A stretch of 15,418 nt of DNA from Burkholderiaceae bacterium. GTDB taxonomy: Bacteria > Pseudomonadota > Gammaproteobacteria > Burkholderiales > Burkholderiaceae. The position numbers and the translations under genes were made by a program. The DNA is taken from positions 1-15,418 of the forward strand of contig JAGOCV010000059.1 in NCBI GenBank assembly GCA_017998575.1, written 5' to 3'. Under the pieces are notes generated by a model. The model saw nothing but the letters and a program-made list of their open reading frames with translations, made no database searches and had not been told where the DNA came from. Below are positions 14,139 to 15,418 of this stretch, in pieces (the first letter of the stretch is position 1; every line of letters begins with the position of its first letter).

Positions 14139-14141
14139 CGC

Positions 14142-14726
14142 ATGCACGACGTGACTGTTCACGCGAGCGCCATCGTCGACGACGGCGCGCAGATCGGACC
14201 GGGCAGCCGTGTCTGGCACTTCGTGCATGTGTGCGCGGGTGCCCGCATCGGCGCCGGCGTTTCGCTGGGGCAGAACGTGTTCGTGGGCAACCGCGTGGTG
14301 ATTGGCGATCGCTGCAAGATCCAGAACAACGTCTCGGTGTACGACAACGTCACCCTCGAAGAGGGCGTGTTCTGCGGGCCGAGCATGGTGTTCACCAACG
14401 TCTACAACCCGCGGGCCCTGATCGAGCGCAAGAGCGAGTACCGTGACACCCTGGTCAAGCGCGGCACCACGCTGGGTGCCAACTGCACAGTGGTGTGCGG
14501 CGTGACCATCGGGGCGTTCGCGTTCGTGGCGGCGGGTGCCGTGGTGCATCGTGACGTCAAGCCCTACGCCCTCATGGCCGGCGTGCCGGCAAGGCAGGTG
14601 GGGTGGATGAGCGAGTGGGGCGAGCGCATCGACCTGCCGCTCGAAGGCCAAGGCCGTGCCACCTGCCCGCACACCGGCGCGGCGTACGAGCTGACCGGCG
14701 ACACATTGAGCAAGGTATCCGGATGA
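14142..14726 (+). CDS. wlbB: UDP-2-acetamido-3-amino-2,3-dideoxy-glucuronate N-acetyltransferase
   Basis: WlbB (WbpD) acetylates the 3-amino group made by WlbC, using acetyl-CoA, to give UDP-GlcNAc(3NAc)A (EC 2.3.1.201). The 194-residue protein is a trimeric left-handed beta-helix. Hexapeptide repeats run from about 4 to 150, with [20 protein letters not shown] and the conserved [20 protein letters not shown] at 62-81. A loop [16 protein letters not shown] (85-100) matches the UDP-sugar site of the family, and [10 protein letters not shown] closes the helix. A short Cys-containing tail (about 160-194) follows. The gene starts 3 bp after wlbA and overlaps wlbC by ATGA (14723-14726), so the three pathway enzymes are tightly coupled. 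Confidence 0.95.
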   Translation: MHDVTVHASAIVDDGAQIGPGSRVWHFVHVCAGARIGAGVSLGQNVFVGNRVVIGDRCKIQNNVSVYDNVTLEEGVFCGPSMVFTNVYNPRALIERKSEYRDTLVKRGTTLGANCTVVCGVTIGAFAFVAAGAVVHRDVKPYALMAGVPARQVGWMSEWGERIDLPLEGQGRATCPHTGAAYELTGDTLSKVSG

Positions 14727-15418
14727 CCATTCCCTTCATCGATCTCAAGACGCAGTACCGCGCGCTCGAGCCCCAGATCCGCGCCCGCATGGACCGCGTG
14801 CTCGAGCACGGCCAGTACATCATGGGCCCCGAGGTGGGTGAGCTCGAGGGCAAGCTCGCGGCCTACACCGGTGCAAAGCACTGCGTGACCGTGGCCAGTG
14901 GCACCGAGGCCCTGCTGATCGCGCTCATGGCGCTGGACATCGGCCCCGGTGACGAAGTGATCACGACGCCGTTCACCTTCGCGGCCACGGCCGAGATGAT
15001 CGTGCTGCTGGGGGCGACCCCGGTGTTCGTCGACATCGAGCCCGACACCTGCCTGATCGACGCCGGCCTCATCGAAGCCGCCATCACCCCGCGCACCAAG
15101 GCCATCATGCCGGTGAGCCTGTACGGCCAGGTGTGCGACATGGACGCCATCAACGATGTCGCCGCACGCCATGGCGGCATCGCGGTCATCGAAGACGCAG
15201 CGCAGAGTTTTGGCGCGAGCTATCGCGGCCGCAAGAGCTGCAACGTCTCCACCATCGGATGCACCAGCTTCTTCCCGAGCAAGCCGCTGGGCTGCTACGG
15301 CGACGGCGGAGCCATCTTCACCAGTGACGACAAGCTGGCGCAGGCCATGCGCGAAATCCGCGTGCACGGCCAGTCCGGCCGCTACCACCACACCCGCGTC
15401 GGCGTGGGCGGACGCATG
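14723..15418 (+). CDS. wlbC: UDP-3-keto-GlcNAcA aminotransferase (partial, C-terminus beyond right edge)
   Basis: WlbC (WbpE) is a PLP enzyme that transfers the amino group of glutamate to C3 of UDP-3-keto-GlcNAcA. It thereby makes the 2-oxoglutarate used by WlbA. The window holds the first 232 residues of an expected ~360-370. DegT/DnrJ/EryC1 features are clear: [20 protein letters not shown] (5-24), [11 protein letters not shown] (58-68) for the PLP phosphate, [11 protein letters not shown] (81-91), EDAAQSFGA (157-165) with Asp158 and Gln161, and [16 protein letters not shown] (182-197), where Lys187 is the Schiff-base lysine. The start overlaps the wlbB stop. The next gene beyond the edge would be expected to be the 2-epimerase wlbD/wbpI if the final sugar is ManNAc3NAcA. 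Confidence 0.95.
   Translation, partial: MTIPFIDLKTQYRALEPQIRARMDRVLEHGQYIMGPEVGELEGKLAAYTGAKHCVTVASGTEALLIALMALDIGPGDEVITTPFTFAATAEMIVLLGATPVFVDIEPDTCLIDAGLIEAAITPRTKAIMPVSLYGQVCDMDAINDVAARHGGIAVIEDAAQSFGASYRGRKSCNVSTIGCTSFFPSKPLGCYGDGGAIFTSDDKLAQAMREIRVHGQSGRYHHTRVGVGGRM

Noticed and set aside
13026..14672. A 548-codon open frame on the minus strand opposite wlbA-wlbB
   Set aside because: It is a mirror of the strongly C/G-biased third positions of the real genes; the product is His/Asp/Arg-rich with no family likeness.
1..15418. CRISPR arrays, tRNA or rRNA genes, insertion sequences
   Set aside because: No regularly spaced repeats, cloverleaf-like segments, transposase frames or terminal inverted repeats were seen.

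Overview
This 15.4 kb window is GC-rich and gene-dense. It most likely comes from a betaproteobacterium of the order Burkholderiales, perhaps Comamonadaceae-like. The basis is composition, the strong C/G third-position bias, and the Bordetella-like order of the wlbA-wlbB-wlbC genes. No database search was possible, so the taxonomic call is an inference.

Left part (1-2582, minus strand): a partial glutathione S-transferase cut by the window edge, an MgtC/SapB-type membrane protein, a TPR-like protein of unknown function and a TetR-family regulator. The TetR and TPR genes overlap by an ATGA and are probably one transcript. A short divergent intergenic region (2583-2744) carries an extended -10 promoter facing the polysaccharide genes and an 11-bp direct repeat.

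Centre and right (2745-15418, plus strand): a surface-polysaccharide locus, most likely O-antigen. It has three blocks. (1) rmlB-rmlD-rmlA-rmlC makes dTDP-L-rhamnose. (2) A variable cassette holds an epimerase-like SDR whose catalytic Tyr is replaced by Asn, a GT4 glycosyltransferase, a WbpV/WbpK-type 4-ketoreductase, a minimal phosphoglycosyl transferase of the PglC/WcaJ catalytic-domain type that would start the lipid-linked glycan, and a second GT-B glycosyltransferase. (3) An RfaH-type antitermination factor is followed by a leader with a perfect 12-nt ops element and then tviB(wbpO)-wlbA-wlbB-wlbC. This last block makes UDP-2,3-diacetamido-2,3-dideoxy-glucuronic acid, and the wlbC aminotransferase is cut by the right edge.

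The predicted glycan would contain L-rhamnose, an N-acetyl-6-deoxyhexosamine (QuiNAc or FucNAc) and a 2,3-diacetamido uronic acid. The flippase, polymerase or ABC exporter, the WbpM-type 4,6-dehydratase and the WbpI/WlbD epimerase are not in the window and are expected nearby.

The most striking observation is the linked RfaH-ops pair. A specialised NusG paralogue is encoded inside the locus, and its exact recruitment signal lies 124 nt past its own stop codon, in the leader of the next operon.
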